64,000 bases of DNA, taken from Siphonodentalium dalli. Lineage: Eukaryota; Mollusca; Scaphopoda; Gadilida; Siphonodentaliidae. Location: contig CP136066.1 of assembly GCA_032622095.1 (NCBI GenBank), positions 203,196,978 to 203,260,977 of the forward strand, written 5' to 3'. The translations under genes were made by a program, and so were the position numbers. The notes under the pieces are model-generated. The model did no database searches, was not told the origin of the DNA, and saw only the letters and a program-made list of their open reading frames with translations. Each line of letters opens with the position of its first letter. The first letter of the stretch is position 1. Shown piece after piece: positions 1-11,023 of this stretch.

Positions 1-68
1 TTAGACAAAATGTCAAGTTACTGAGAATTGAGCTTTATACACAAACAATAATGACACATGTAAACAAA

Positions 69-314
69 CCTTGAAATAGTGTGTCTGTCATTTGCAGAAT
101 TAGGTCCCCAGAGGGTGAATTTAGTGATGCTACCCCGCATAGCGGGCTAGCATCACCAAATTCTCCCTCTGGGGACCTCATTCTGCTGAGGTGTAAGCAG
201 AATGAGGTCCCCAGAGGGAGAATTTGGTGATGCTAGCCCGCTATGCGGGGTAGCATCACTAAATTCACCATCTGGGGACCTCATTCTGCAAATGACAGAC
301 ACACAATTTCAAGG
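69..314. repeat. Near-perfect 246-bp foldback with nested hairpins
   Basis: The left arm (69-187) and right arm (196-314) are reverse complements with few mismatches around an 8-base loop (188-195). Each arm contains its own hairpin (117-163 and 220-266) formed by GTGATGCTA and TAGCATCAC around a GC-rich centre, so the locus can fold as one long hairpin or as two side-by-side hairpins. The outer ends read CCTTGAAATAGTGTGTCTGT. It is probably a non-autonomous foldback DNA element. The short reading frame inside is a by-product of the palindrome. Confidence 0.9.
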
Positions 315-1554
315 CTTGCAAGTAAATACGGTTATGTATTTACTACTTCCTCCTTTATTTTGCGGGAAATTTCGAAGCAAATATTGATGATTTCAACATT
401 TGGATTTCGAGATTCGATTTGAACCAAAATCTAAGTTACGCGGCCCCTATGGGAGGGTCTATGAACGAAAGGTTTTTATAGAAACATTTAGAAGGAATTT
501 TTTTTTAAATCCCATAGCTTCCAGACTGGGCAGCTCATTTGATTAAATCTGAATCCACACATTTAAGCAATCTCTACCAGAGCGCAACAGTCCTTCCTTT
601 CCTTTCTGACTCGGCAGGGTACTAATCTGTGGTTTTTCAACAAAAATGGGAACAACCGATCACCCCAATGTCAAATTTCCTACGTGCTTTGAGAACAATT
701 CCCTCACTGAAAACAGAATGGAGGATCAGAGCGATAGTTTTGTTGATGATTTTCGCAAGCAACTGTCAAAATTACAGCAAATTAGAACTCTTGTGTTTGA
801 CTTGCCATGCGCGTTGTCGTCCATGTGCATTTAGACTTTTGTGTTGATAAAATAATCAGAGAACCAAATCCCACCATTTTGCAATATAGTTCTTTGGTTC
901 TAGTGGGTCTTTCCAAACTTAAGGTACGAAATCACACAAATTGTTTTCAATATTTTCTGAGCTTTACAAGGGAACAATTTTGCTCTGCTCGCTTAGTATA
1001 TATCTTAATATTGCGGAAGTCCACCAAATGTGGGCAAAATGTCGCCGGTAGCAGCGGCCTTACCAAGTCTACACGGGAAGTAAACCCTGCATGGAGTTTG
1101 ACATTTAAATTCACTCCATTATCTGCCTAGTGCCTGGGGTATCAATACAGATTTTTCAGTAAATAACTTGGAGGGCAATGTGTTAATTAAACTAACTCGG
1201 CCCATATTTGACAAGATGGCTGTATATCAAGTTGAATATCTAAAACCACTCATCTGGGACCATGCTATGAGCATAAACATAAGAGTAAAAAATAAATAAA
1301 ATAAACTACTTACATAGCCGGTCGGAATAATATTGTCATATGCAAGCAACTTTTTGTATCTTTCAAAGCAGAAGAATTTAGTTGCTCTCTTTGGTGTTTC
1401 TGCTAACAACGGTGGGAGAATTCCTTTGTAGAATGAGAGTGGTCTGGAATTGAACAAATAATGGAAGACTTATCGAAGTGTGAGAATGGTACCGAGCTTG
1501 CACCGGCGGGGCTGGCATATTCCCACAGTGCTGGCATATCCCCACAGTCGCAAA
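315..1554. other. Interval without a confident gene
   Basis: AT-rich unique-looking sequence. Apart from the weak exon candidate at 618-834, I see no domain, RNA or repeat signature. Reading frames of 60-107 codons here overlap each other in several frames and have no recognisable content. Confidence 0.5.
618..834 (+). CDS. Possible coding exon, weak
   Basis: A pyrimidine-rich stretch ending TCGGCAG (611-617) resembles a 3' splice site. From 618 the frame is open into an ATG at 646 in a good context (AAAAATGGG) and runs to a TAG at 832-834. The product is short and hydrophilic, with an acidic/coiled-coil-like stretch (DDFRKQLSKLQQ) near residues 35-46. No clear 5' splice site follows and I recognise no family, so this may be chance. 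Confidence 0.18.
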
Positions 1555-2060
1555 TTCTAACCAACAAAGTATGGTTGAGATATCTGTTCAGCCGAGAAAC
1601 AATTTCATATAAACAAAGATAAATAACTCTAGAACAAAAAACATGAACAAAATGATTAAATGTCAATTGATTGCCCTCATAGCAGTGAATATCCATACCA
1701 ATTTTCTATTGAGATTTGCCAACCGGTGGTGGGGATATCTGCTTGAACAGTCAAAACAACCAACATTTCCAAATAAATAAAGATGAATAACTCTAGAACG
1801 GAAAATCTGGAAAAAATGGTTGATTGCCCTCATAGTAGTGAACATCCATACCATATTTCTTTGAGATTTGTCAGTCGGGAGTTGGAGAATCTGCTCGGAC
1901 AGACAAAAAACAAAAAAAACATTTCCAGATAAACAAAGATGAATAACTCTTGAACGGGGAAAATGATTGAACATTCTGTTGAATGCCCTCATAGTAGTGA
2001 ATGTCCATACCAAATTTCATTCAGATCCGATAACCGATGTTTGAGATATCTGCCTGGACG
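1555..2060. repeat. ~155-bp degenerate tandem repeat, about three units
   Basis: The phrases GATGAATAACTCTAGAACGG and TGCCCTCATAGTAGTGAA recur at about 1616/1672, 1781/1825 and 1938/1983, a period of about 153-160 bp. The array ends in a GGACGGACGGACA run (about 2090). Repeats combining 'gttatggccctt'-like phrases with GGACGGACGG are, from memory, common in lophotrochozoan genomes. Confidence 0.75.
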
Positions 2061-2161
2061 GAATGGAACGGAACAGAGCATCTGGATGGACGGACGGACA
2101 AATGGACAGATACATATCAGATGGATGGATGAGGTCAAGCCAGTATACCCCCCATTCTATT

Positions 2162-2293
2162 CGAGTCTCGGAGAGTGGGAGTATAATGAATACATGTTCA
2201 TGTTTCGAGTCTCGGAGAGTGGGAGTATAATGAATACATGTTCATGTTTCGAGTCTCGGAGAGTGGGAGTATAATGAATACATGAACATGTTT
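2162..2293. repeat. 44-bp tandem repeat, three copies
   Basis: Three almost identical units begin CGAGTCTCGGAGAGTGGGAG at 2162, 2206 and 2250. The last differs only near its end (ATGAACATG for ATGTTCATG). Confidence 0.9.
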
Positions 2294-2464
2294 CAGGTAT
2301 TAAATGGGTCCAAATTAAATCAGGATGGTCAGTGAATTTTCATTTCTTATTTTATTTTTCATTTTCTTTTGCAAAATTTCCAACTACTAGTAAGGCCACA
2401 GCAAATTTATTAGTTCGTTCATGAACATCAGGGAATAAAATCTCCAGTGAAGGAGGGGGGATAT

Positions 2465-2860
2465 ATAGAGGATCTCCAATGAGTTATGTTGGGATATTAT
2501 TAGTTATCTTCGGCAACATCGGGGGTACATGGAGATTTAATACCTGAATTTTGATTTTGAACCTCAAGGCAGAGGTGACGTCAAACTCAGTGTGCCAGAG
2601 CAATGTCACGATTCGTGGAAACTGCCAGTTCAAGGGTCATTCATATACCCCCGATGTTTCACATGCCCATATACCCCCGATGTTTCGCGCACTTTTTATT
2701 ATACCCCGCTGTCAAGGGTGATGGGGGACATAGTGATATGAAAGTGGCATTGTAGCCAGATTGCTAGTTACAACTGGATGTGGGGAGTGGGGACAAAATA
2801 TTTTATGAAATGAGTTTCATAAGATCTTATGTCCCAACATAACGAGTTGAAGATCTTGTA
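2465..2860. repeat. Degenerate foldback
   Basis: Two pairs of inverted segments share roughly one centre. GATCTCCAATGAGTTATG (about 2471) pairs with the stretch at 2829-2856. CAACATCGGGGGTACATG (about 2514) pairs with CATATACCCCCGATGTTTC near 2670. The arms are imperfect, so this is an old element. Confidence 0.5.
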
Positions 2861-3710
2861 TATCACATGAAAAAAACTAGAGCTTTATGCCTTTTTAACA
2901 AATCAAAACCTTAAAAGAAGCTGCAAAATGCATACATTTACAGCGTTGGCTGAGATGCTTCACATCCATATATGACAGTATTAATATCTCAATTATTTTC
3001 AATTGCCCATGATATAATGACGAATATATTGACGATAGAATGGTTTGGTGAGAATTCTTACATAAGCTGAACACCTTACCCTTCAGTTCTGTACATCTTT
3101 TTGAAGCAATCAACTAAGGAAGAATAACGATTTGGGTCATCTGGACCCCTCTGTATCTGGAATCGAGTTTTTATCAAGTCCAATGGGTGGTTGCATGAGA
3201 CCTCAACAAAACCTGCGAAGAGAAAGAGCAGATGAGCAAAGATATGCCTTCAGATTATTCTAAAAATGGATAAATTTGTTATCTTATCAATTGTACCGAT
3301 CGATCTTCCTCCGGAAGATCACAGGCAAATAATTGTTGAGAGTCTTCCAGCATGTCGGCATTGCAGTGCAATAAAGGTTCACGGTTGAATCTATGTCACT
3401 AGCCGCAAAAACACTGTCAAAGGACAATTAATTGTGATTGTTCAACATTTTGCGGTAAAAAAAACTGTAAGAGCTAAGGCATTTAAATATACGTTATAAG
3501 CACGGCATCCGATTTATAAGCAAAATAAAGATCACAAGAGCCCGGAGAAAACTGTCTATCGTTGATTACATTTGTTCATGGTGTTGGTGACGAGGGGGTG
3601 GGGGCTACTATATGTGCCACTGTTCAGGACAGTAACTGCAGGATTTTGGTGACAAAGCAAACGCCCATGCAACTCATCCGAATAAAATCCCCCCCCCACT
3701 GAAGTGTAAA
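2861..3710. other. Interval without recognisable features
   Basis: AT-rich sequence with short homopolymer runs. I found no coding domain, RNA gene or strong repeat on either strand. Confidence 0.5.
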
Positions 3711-3952
3711 CAGGGTTTGAAAATGTGCTGAAGGGTACACAGGGTTTGTGATCGGCACTAATGCAGTTACTTCAACTGTGTCCTGACAGTCTGTCAGCCA
3801 TTAGGCATTAGCAGTTTGTTTTCAGTTATAATTTTCATTATGGAACGTAAACACATATTCTCTAAGAGATATCATGACAGACACGAAAACTAAATGTCGT
3901 TTGGAACTAGATTTCAAAGCATGTGTACCCTTAAGCACATTTTCAAAACCTG
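3711..3952. repeat. Foldback with ~38-bp arms
   Basis: CAGGGTTTGAAAATGTGCTG and the following AAGGGTACAC (3711-3740) are mirrored by GTGTACCCTTAAGCACATTT and TCAAAACCTG at 3923-3952. The arms differ by a few bases and enclose about 170 bp. Confidence 0.7.
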
Positions 3953-3960
3953 TGTACCCT

Positions 3961-4020
3961 TCAGCACTTTTTTTGGTGAGAGTGACTCCTTCAGCACTTT
4001 TTTTGGTGAGAGTGACTCCT
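3961..4020. repeat. Exact 30-bp tandem duplication
   Basis: Two identical 30-bp units begin TCAGCACTTTTTTTGGTGAG, followed by the first 7 bases of a third. The interval from 4027 to 4481 is T-rich and shows nothing else. Confidence 0.95.
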
Positions 4021-4481
4021 TCAGCACAACTGTGCCCTAGGCCAAAAAAAAAAACCTCTTTGTTTCCAATACCCTGCCTGGCTGGGATTTTCTTGCCTGC
4101 CTCAATTTTTTATTTTTTTTCTCCAGAAAGCAAGTCCATATAGTAGTTACTAGTTAGTTACCTGTTAGAGTGTCAATGCGAATATTTATTTTTTCCCCAA
4201 TCCCAAAAGCAAAAATAAATGGGTTATTAAGCTCAAAATTGGTACAGATCTTACTGCAGAGTGAATGAACAAGGGACAACATGTTTTTATCCAAGGTTTT
4301 TTTAAAACAAAAAATTTGCACACAAAAAAAAATCCCAGCCTTGACTGTCTGGAAAATAATTTTCCCAATGTTATCGGAAACAGAGAAGTATTTGTTTTGG
4401 CCCTACCACAAAATAGTTTTTCATGTGTTTGTCAGTTTTTTCATATTCCTCAACATTCCCATTAATTCAGCTGATTGTCAC

Positions 4482-5182
4482 TTAACCCTTCCATGACTGG
4501 AGCTTGCTGCTAAATTTTGTGAAAACCCTGTATTAACCCTTTCAGTGCCAGGGGCCGATCTCATCGGCCATAATTTACGGTCTGTAAAATCGGCCCTAAA
4601 AAAATTCCAAAATTAAGATTTTTTTGGGTATGCTTTAGCATGCTATTGCGAATTTAAAAACAAACTGGATAAAACCTTAGGGGCATGTTATAACTCAAAA
4701 CTATCACCAAGTATTCATAGTAATAATTTTTATGCCCATGAAAAACGTAATATTCCCTGGCACTAAACCTACAAAATAAGCCTGTTAAAGAATATAAGAA
4801 AAATTATTAAAATTGTAAAAAATTGTCAAAAATAATATTAAACAAATGATGAAAAATTGTTAGGCCAATGCATTCTCTTATATATGCGAGGCGACCTATG
4901 GTCGACTCGCATATATAAGAGAATGCATTGGCACAGGGTATATGGGTTGATACAAAAATCGGACCAGGCACTGAAAGGGTTAATGCATTCTCTTATATAT
5001 GCGAGTCTCCCATAGGGAACCTGTCATATAAAAAGAACAATATTTGCCTTGACCTTGTAATCTAGTGCATTCTCTTATATGTGTGAGGCTCCTTATGAGA
5101 GACTCACATAATATATAAGAGAATGCACTGGCACATGATCTTTAATGTTGCAACAGCGCAGTTCACAAAATGAAAGTGTTAA
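4482..5182. mobile_element. TTAA-flanked piggyBac-type MITE (outer, interrupted)
   Basis: The left end TTAACCCTTCCATGACTGG (4482) and the following GAGCTTGC and GAAAACCCTG match, in reverse complement, the element end at 63678-63766. The sequence resumes after the inserted element at 4984 (TGCATTCTCTTATATATGCG), in register with that copy. A second hairpin lies at about 5066-5133, and a decayed right end reads TGAAAGTGTTAA (5171-5182). TTAA target duplications and CCC...GGG termini are the piggyBac superfamily signature. No transposase is present. Confidence 0.75.
4533..4983. mobile_element. TTAA-flanked MITE (inner) inserted in another MITE
   Basis: The ends are TTAACCCTTTCAGTGCCAGG and CCAGGCACTGAAAGGGTTAA, both flanked by intact TTAA. 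Removing it and one TTAA rejoins the outer element exactly. It carries one copy of the family hairpin (about 4865-4932, GCATTCTCTTATATATGCGA and its complement). Terminal sequences differ from both the outer element and the 34-62 kb copies. Confidence 0.88.
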
Positions 5183-5355
5183 TACATAACTATACATAAT
5201 CATAACTAATGAAATATGTTGTCTGGGGAGGGATATCATATGGTCCAGAATCCGACTGAACGATCATTTAGTTTCAACTGGTGCTAGACTGCTAGTAATA
5301 TTTCAGCAAGCCAAACTTCTAATGCTTGATGACATTGGAAACTACTTATGCTTGA

Positions 5356-5662
5356 GGCCAAAGAACAAAATAATTGGGGTTTGGGTTTCCCTACCTACCC
5401 TATTTCAAACCCTCTACCATAAAGATTTTTTCGTGGTTTTTGAGAGATGATTCTGAATTTTTTTTATAGTTTTCAATGTCTCAGAATGAGTTGTTAACTT
5501 GTTATCTGACAAAGCATTGTTTTTATACAAAGATATTCAACATTAATGCGTCAAAATCTTGCAGAAGATACAAAAAGCCATAAGAATATCAAAATAAAAA
5601 TAAAATAAATAAATATTTTTTAATTTTTAGCCTACCTACCGACCGTTTATTTGACTTTGGCC
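5356..5662. mobile_element. 307-bp TIR element with TGA target duplication
   Basis: The ends GGCCAAAGAACAAAATAA (left) and, in reverse complement, GGCCAAAGTCAAATAA (right) form imperfect terminal inverted repeats, each followed by a CTACC/GTAGG-rich segment. TGA flanks both sides (5353-5355, 5663-5665), and joining the flanks restores a CTTGATGACATTGG phrase seen intact nearby at about 5693. A 3-bp duplication with GG-rich ends would suit a PIF/Harbinger-type MITE, although that group prefers TWA, so the assignment is tentative. Confidence 0.65.
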
Positions 5663-6941
5663 TGATGACATTGGAAACTACTGGTACTTATGCTTGATGA
5701 CATTGAAAACATGCAGCTAATTAGAATATTGCATGACTACCTGATTCCTTATCCAATTTATTTACAAATCTAGCATATATAGTTAGCCATCAGCCACTCC
5801 CCCACCCACCACCCTCTTGCACTTACAATACATATAGTTTGTCTTAATTATAATTATTGTATTATTATATGGCTGTGGCCTATAAGCCATGACATACACA
5901 GAGCCCCATTACCTTACTGTAATTTATACTTTGATCATAAAAAAAACACTTCTTGAGTTTGAGCTTTTATTTGAACGTCAATTTCGTCCGCTTCCGAGTT
6001 ATGAAAATTGAAACAACCACAGTAAATTGATCGATTGACTTGCCTGCACAACCACCCGCCGCAAACTGCATGGCAGCTAAAACCACCGGACTTGTTGTCC
6101 TCTCAGGCACCTGCGGCATGTTAGTCGCCATATATCGGTCAGATCAGAGAAGTGATGCGGCAGAAAATCGGTATTAAATTAAGGTATCAGGGCCGACATG
6201 TACAGTACGACATTCTTTGCTCTCACTTCCGGTTGATTCTTCGCTTAGATTACAGACACCTGCGTGTACTAGGTTGTACTAAAACGAGTAACGCTCCTTC
6301 ATTCGCCGTCATCAGTGAACAAATATAAATATTAGGCCATAGGCGTTTTTTTTTTAATTGAAGTTATGTTATATTCAGTCACGGGCTTGGAATGATCAAG
6401 GTTACCATAAATATTTATAACATTGTGTCTAGAAGACAAACTGATAGGATTTTGGCTACGCGCAGATCTGCAGTAATACGAATCGATGGAGTTATTCCTC
6501 TTCCTATAGACTGACCAAACTCCAGGCAGAATTATCTCCCATCGCTACGCTGAGATACCACTGCCATAATGACATTAATTGGTAAGGAATTCTTACGTGT
6601 GTTTAGTTCTTATGCTTTAGGATTAAAATTGTCTATGTCTGGCTCAGTTCACATTGTTCTTATCAATACCGAAAGAATTACCATTATTGCAAACTTAAAA
6701 ACAAATTTGGTGGTCAAAACAAGATAATAGGCCTAGGTGACTAAATGGTAGTAAATACAGTTCCTCGACGATATGTAAAAATAGATTTATCGTCTGCAAA
6801 GTACACTCATTGTGGCAGTGATGTATCGCAGCGATAGCGTAGAGGGCGCTGTATGGAGTTTGTAGACTGACCAGACATGACTGGTGACATCAGAGTGACA
6901 TGTTAAAACATGTTGAGGGTTAAATCCGCTTGACTGTCAAA
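5663..6941. other. Interval without recognisable genes
   Basis: It starts with short direct repeats of TGCTTGATGACATTG. The rest is unique-looking and AT-rich. No reading frame of note and no RNA signature was seen on either strand. Confidence 0.5.
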
Positions 6942-7335
6942 CAGGGACGTGGCTAGCTAGAGGGGGTGTCCACTTTGGGGGATTCCAACTGAATCCCACC
7001 CCCTTGAATCCAACCGAACACAAGTTTTGCATAATCCCATTTGCACCCCCTCGCACCTCAGTGTTCAGGCTTAATAGCCTATACTATTCATAGACCATGG
7101 TTTTATATACACAGTATGAGAACATTCAGATATTTGAACCTGAAAATTGCATAAATCCTAACATCTAGTGGTCCAATTCCAGACAAATGCACACGGCTAC
7201 ACCAGACCATGGTTGTTCGGCCCGGTGTGAGAAATATTTTGAAAAATAAAAAATAAAATCGCAAAATCCTAGCATCTAGACTGGCCTCAAGCTTTCCTAG
7301 TGTTGGATATTTCAAACCTCATACTCACCCTTAGG

Positions 7336-7456
7336 TTTAGTCCAAGTCTTCTCGTACTAAAACCAGCTGAGATATTGGGATGGCGAGATGCTGGATTTAG
7401 CATCTCACCATCCCAATATCTTAGCTGGTTTTAGTACGAGAAGACTTGGACTACCG
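7336..7456. mobile_element. 121-bp hairpin inserted into the foldback
   Basis: The arms 7339-7392 and 7399-7452 (54 bases each, nearly perfect) flank the loop GGATTT. TAGG occurs on both sides (7332-7335, 7457-7460). The mirrored position on the right arm of the host foldback (about 9007-9025) lacks this hairpin, so it arrived after the host element folded back. Confidence 0.75.
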
Positions 7457-8110
7457 TAGGTTGGGAAATTCTCCAACTGATGACCATTTCAGTCCACAAT
7501 TTTTACCAAATGTAGTAAGATATTGTTTTTTAAAACTAATTAGCAGTTTTTATTGGCCACGGGGAAGGGACCATGCCACACCGGACCGATCGTGGTTCGA
7601 CCCGGTCTGTGAAAATTTGGAAATCTGAACAAGACAATCGCAAAATCCTAAAATCTAGACTAGCCTCAAGCCTTTCTAGAATTGGAAATTTCAAACATGA
7701 CACCCACACTTAGGTTGGAAAATTATCAACTGATGACAATTCCAATGACAATGTTGACCAAATATTGTTTTCTTAAACTGACTAGCAGTTTTTGACGACA
7801 CACAGGGGGAGGGACCAGGACACAAGTTTTCCAAGTGTTGGAAATTTCCAACCTGACACACACCCTTAGGTTGGAAAATTTCCAACTTATGGCCATTTCA
7901 GTCCAAAATTTTGACCAAAAGTAGGAAAATATGCAAATATTGGTCCAAAAACAATAAATTCCCCACAATAAATTGTTTGAAAATCAAACTACAAGAACAT
8001 TTTCAACCTATTGTTGGTGTGAAATTTCCAACTAATGTTGTGTCAGGTATGAAATTTCGTACTGTTGAAAATTTTGACCAAAGTTTGGGGTGTCAGTTGG
8101 TGTGAGACAA

Positions 8111-8132
8111 CCCCCCCCCCCCCCCCCCCCCC
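8111..8132. repeat. 22-base C tract
   Basis: An uninterrupted C run in the centre of the 2.5-kb foldback. A 19-base G run occurs at the mirrored place (8327-8345). Poly-C/G of this length is prone to sequencing and replication slippage. Confidence 0.95.
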
Positions 8133-8167
8133 GCTGCTGTCAGCTGCAATGGCGGATCGAACACGGT

Positions 8168-8200
8168 GTTCCATAATATTTAGGCTAAATATTATGGAAC
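8168..8200. repeat. Perfect 16-bp-arm palindrome
   Basis: GTTCCATAATATTTAG and its exact complement CTAAATATTATGGAAC are separated by a single G, near the centre of the large foldback. Confidence 0.95.
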
Positions 8201-9652
8201 GCCGGGTACGCTCCGGTCTTTGCAGTTGACATTGTTCATTTTGCAGTATTGGAAGTTTACAATAAAGAGCGTCTAATATAAATTTCAAGCGAGCGCTCAT
8301 AATAAAGAGCCAGAGACGTGGCGACAGGGGGGGGGGGGGGGGGGGTTTGGGTGGGTGTCTCACCCCCCAACTTTGGTAAAAATTTTCAACAGTTGGAAAT
8401 TTTATACCTGCCAAAACATTAGTTGGAAATTTCACACCAACAATAGGTTGAAAATGTTCTTGTAGTTTGATTTTCAAACGATTTATTGGAGGTAATTAAT
8501 TGTTTTTGGACCAATATTTGCATATTTTCCCATATTTGGTCAAAATTTTGGAATGAAATGGTCATCAGTTGGAAATTTTCCAACCTCGGGGGGGGGGGGT
8601 GGTGACAGGTTGGAAATTTCCAACACTTGGAAAGCTTGTGTCCTGGTCCCTCCCCCGTGGCCAGTCTAAAACTGCAGTTAATTTAAGAAAACAATATTGC
8701 CATACCTTTGGTCAACATTGTTATTGGAATTGTCATCAGTTGGAAATTTTCCAACCTAAGTTGGGGTGTCAGGTTTGAAATTTCCAACTCTAGGAAGGCT
8801 TGAGGCTAGTCTAGGTGCTAGGATTTTGCGATTTTCTTGTTCAGATTTAAAAATGTTCGCACACCGGGCCGAACCATGGTCGGCGCTGTGTGTCATTGTC
8901 CCTCACCGTGGCCAATACAAAACTGCTGATTAGTTTAACAAAACAATATTTTACTACATTTGATCAAACTTGTGGACTGAAAATGGTCATCAGTTGAATT
9001 TACCAACCTGAGGGGGAGTATATGAGGTTTGAAATTTCCAACACTAAAGCTTCAGTTGAGGCCAGTCTAGATGCTAGGATTTGCGATTTTCTTGGATAGT
9101 TTTCAAAATTTTCCCACACCGGGCCGAACAACAATGGTCAGCCCGGTGTGTCCTGGTCTCGTGTCCGTAGCCGTGTGCATTTGTCTGGAGTTAGACCACT
9201 ATAAGATGTTAGGATTTATGAAATTTTTCAGGTTAAAATATCTGAATATTCTCATACCGGGAATTAATATAGAAGCATGGTTTATGAATATATAGGATAT
9301 TAGGCCTGGAATTGTGCAACACTTGTGTTTGTTCTTATTCTGATTCAAGGTGGGGGTGAAGTTTGAAATTCCCATGGTGGACACCCCCCCCCCCCCCAAC
9401 GGGGACCCTCTATAAGCTACGTCCCTGTAAAGAGCAGAATATATGTAAGTCAGCATTGTAACGGACACAACTTGAGCGTTTTTTGAATTTGCGATGTATA
9501 CTGGTCATTAGCCCTTTCTATATACTGAATTGATTCTCGTATTCAGTTATAAACGTATACATTGGAATGGTATATTATTCATTTGGAGAGCAGAAGACCG
9601 ACAGAAAAACAGATAATACAAGAGGAGAATATGATTCATATTCATTTGTGGG

Positions 9653-9712
9653 AAATGTTCAGATAATAAGTTCAACAAAACCACCCATGTTGAACTTATT
9701 ATCTGAACATTT
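9653..9712. repeat. Perfect 25-bp-arm hairpin
   Basis: AAATGTTCAGATAATAAG plus TTCAACA (9653-9677) is exactly complementary to 9688-9712 around a 10-base loop. It is probably a small foldback element. Confidence 0.92.
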
Positions 9713-11023
9713 CATAAGAACTACTCATCAATGAGTATTTAATATATGAAGAGTTATATATATATACACTTGGTTTGCGATCCAATATACACCTAATAAT
9801 ATTTGCTTTTGAATTTGTCCCGGAATCAAAATAGGTCGATACACTTGAACTACCTTTCTACGAGCATTATGTCCCAGAAAGACGCATCGAAGTCATAAAC
9901 AATACATAATAATTAGAACACGATGTTTGGGTACCAAACAAAAGGAGACATTGAACGGCATGGATAAAAAATTTCCTGATATGGTAGAAATAAAGAGCCT
10001 TTGTTTCACTTTTGTGCGAAAAATAGAAATGAAAATTGCCGTGACCACTGGTGCATGACAATATAATTATTTTTCAGAGCATATGAAACCGGTAAATCAA
10101 TATTTCGTGTTGATCATACCTCCTTCCAAATTACGCAAACATAATTTGGAAGCTCGGATGAGCTATGTCCGTTATACACGCCGTGATCATATTCCAAGTT
10201 TGAAACCTAGTTAGTTCAAATTAAGTATAATAATAAAATGACATATATATTTATATAAATATGTCATCTAGAAAACCGTATTAGTTATATCCCACGCACG
10301 TATACTGCTGTACAAAACACGACAAATAGTGAATATTGCCAACCCGATCATGCTGTTTATAAATTCCGCTTTGATTCACGATAATACACACCATTGCCTT
10401 CCAACACAGAAGAACACAGAGGTAGTAAAAGAAGATATGAAGGCATACGCTCGTCCACTTAATAAGTTTCCCAAAATTAACGTCATGCATTTTGATATTC
10501 AGTTGTGTGTGGCGCATCATGAAGTTAAATTTCTCGGTACGTTTACAGCGAATTCAATCTCAGAATTCCTGCCAAACGCAATCAAAGTGCCGCATCAATC
10601 AAGTTCGCCGCTAGATCTGTTGGCTGTGTTTACAGACCGTACTTTCTATACTGATTTATATATAAAGGAATGCTTTCTGTATTAATTGAGTAATCTGCCC
10701 AACGCCCTTTGGAATATATTTGATAAATTACGCTTCTCGCATATCTGTCAGAATATACGTGTTTTGTTTCTTATATTTTTCGAGCGGACCATTCCTGGAA
10801 TAGCTATATGTTGTCAGTTCATACATATTCTCTCAATTCTTGGCAATTCGCTTCTTTGAATGCGATGTATGCATGGTGTTCAGTATATGTTGTCAGTTCA
10901 ACCGAATAACACATTGAAATGTACTTAAAATCATATCAAGCTTGAAAATTTGTCTCAATTTCGCCCATGTGATGCGAAGAAAGAATTGAAATTGAATTGT
11001 CTGGCGTTTGAACAGAGATCATA
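9713..11023. other. Interval without recognisable genes
   Basis: AT-rich. A frame of 118 codons at 10329-10685 (+) begins with ATG but resembles no family I know. A short imperfect palindrome ATGACATAT...ATATGTCAT lies at 10237-10266. TTGTCAGTTCA recurs at about 10812 and 10891. Confidence 0.45.

Larger units (their letters stand above)
6942..9427. mobile_element. 2.5-kb imperfect foldback element
   Basis: The ends CAGGGACGTGGCTAGC and GCTACGTCCCTG are inverted. Much of 7085-8110 mirrors 8345-9300: 'CCTAACATCTAGTGGTCCA' near 7158 matches inverted text near 9195, and the ATCTAGACTGGCCTCAAG block at 7269 matches one at 9060. The palindromic phrase GTTGGAAATTTCCAAC recurs throughout. The CAGGGACGTGGC end resembles hAT-type MITE termini, but no clear 8-bp duplication is visible. 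A shorter relative lies at 45309-45684. Confidence 0.75.

Noticed and set aside
8111-8345. Poly-C and poly-G tracts as regulatory signals
   Set aside because: Similar homopolymer tracts occur just inside other elements (9384, 31903, 35083, 45361, 45643, 61440). They look like slippage at element ends and are unreliable in sequencing.
10329-10685. 118-codon ORF as a host gene
   Set aside because: Overlapped by an opposite-strand frame of similar length, with no recognisable domain; left as unassigned.
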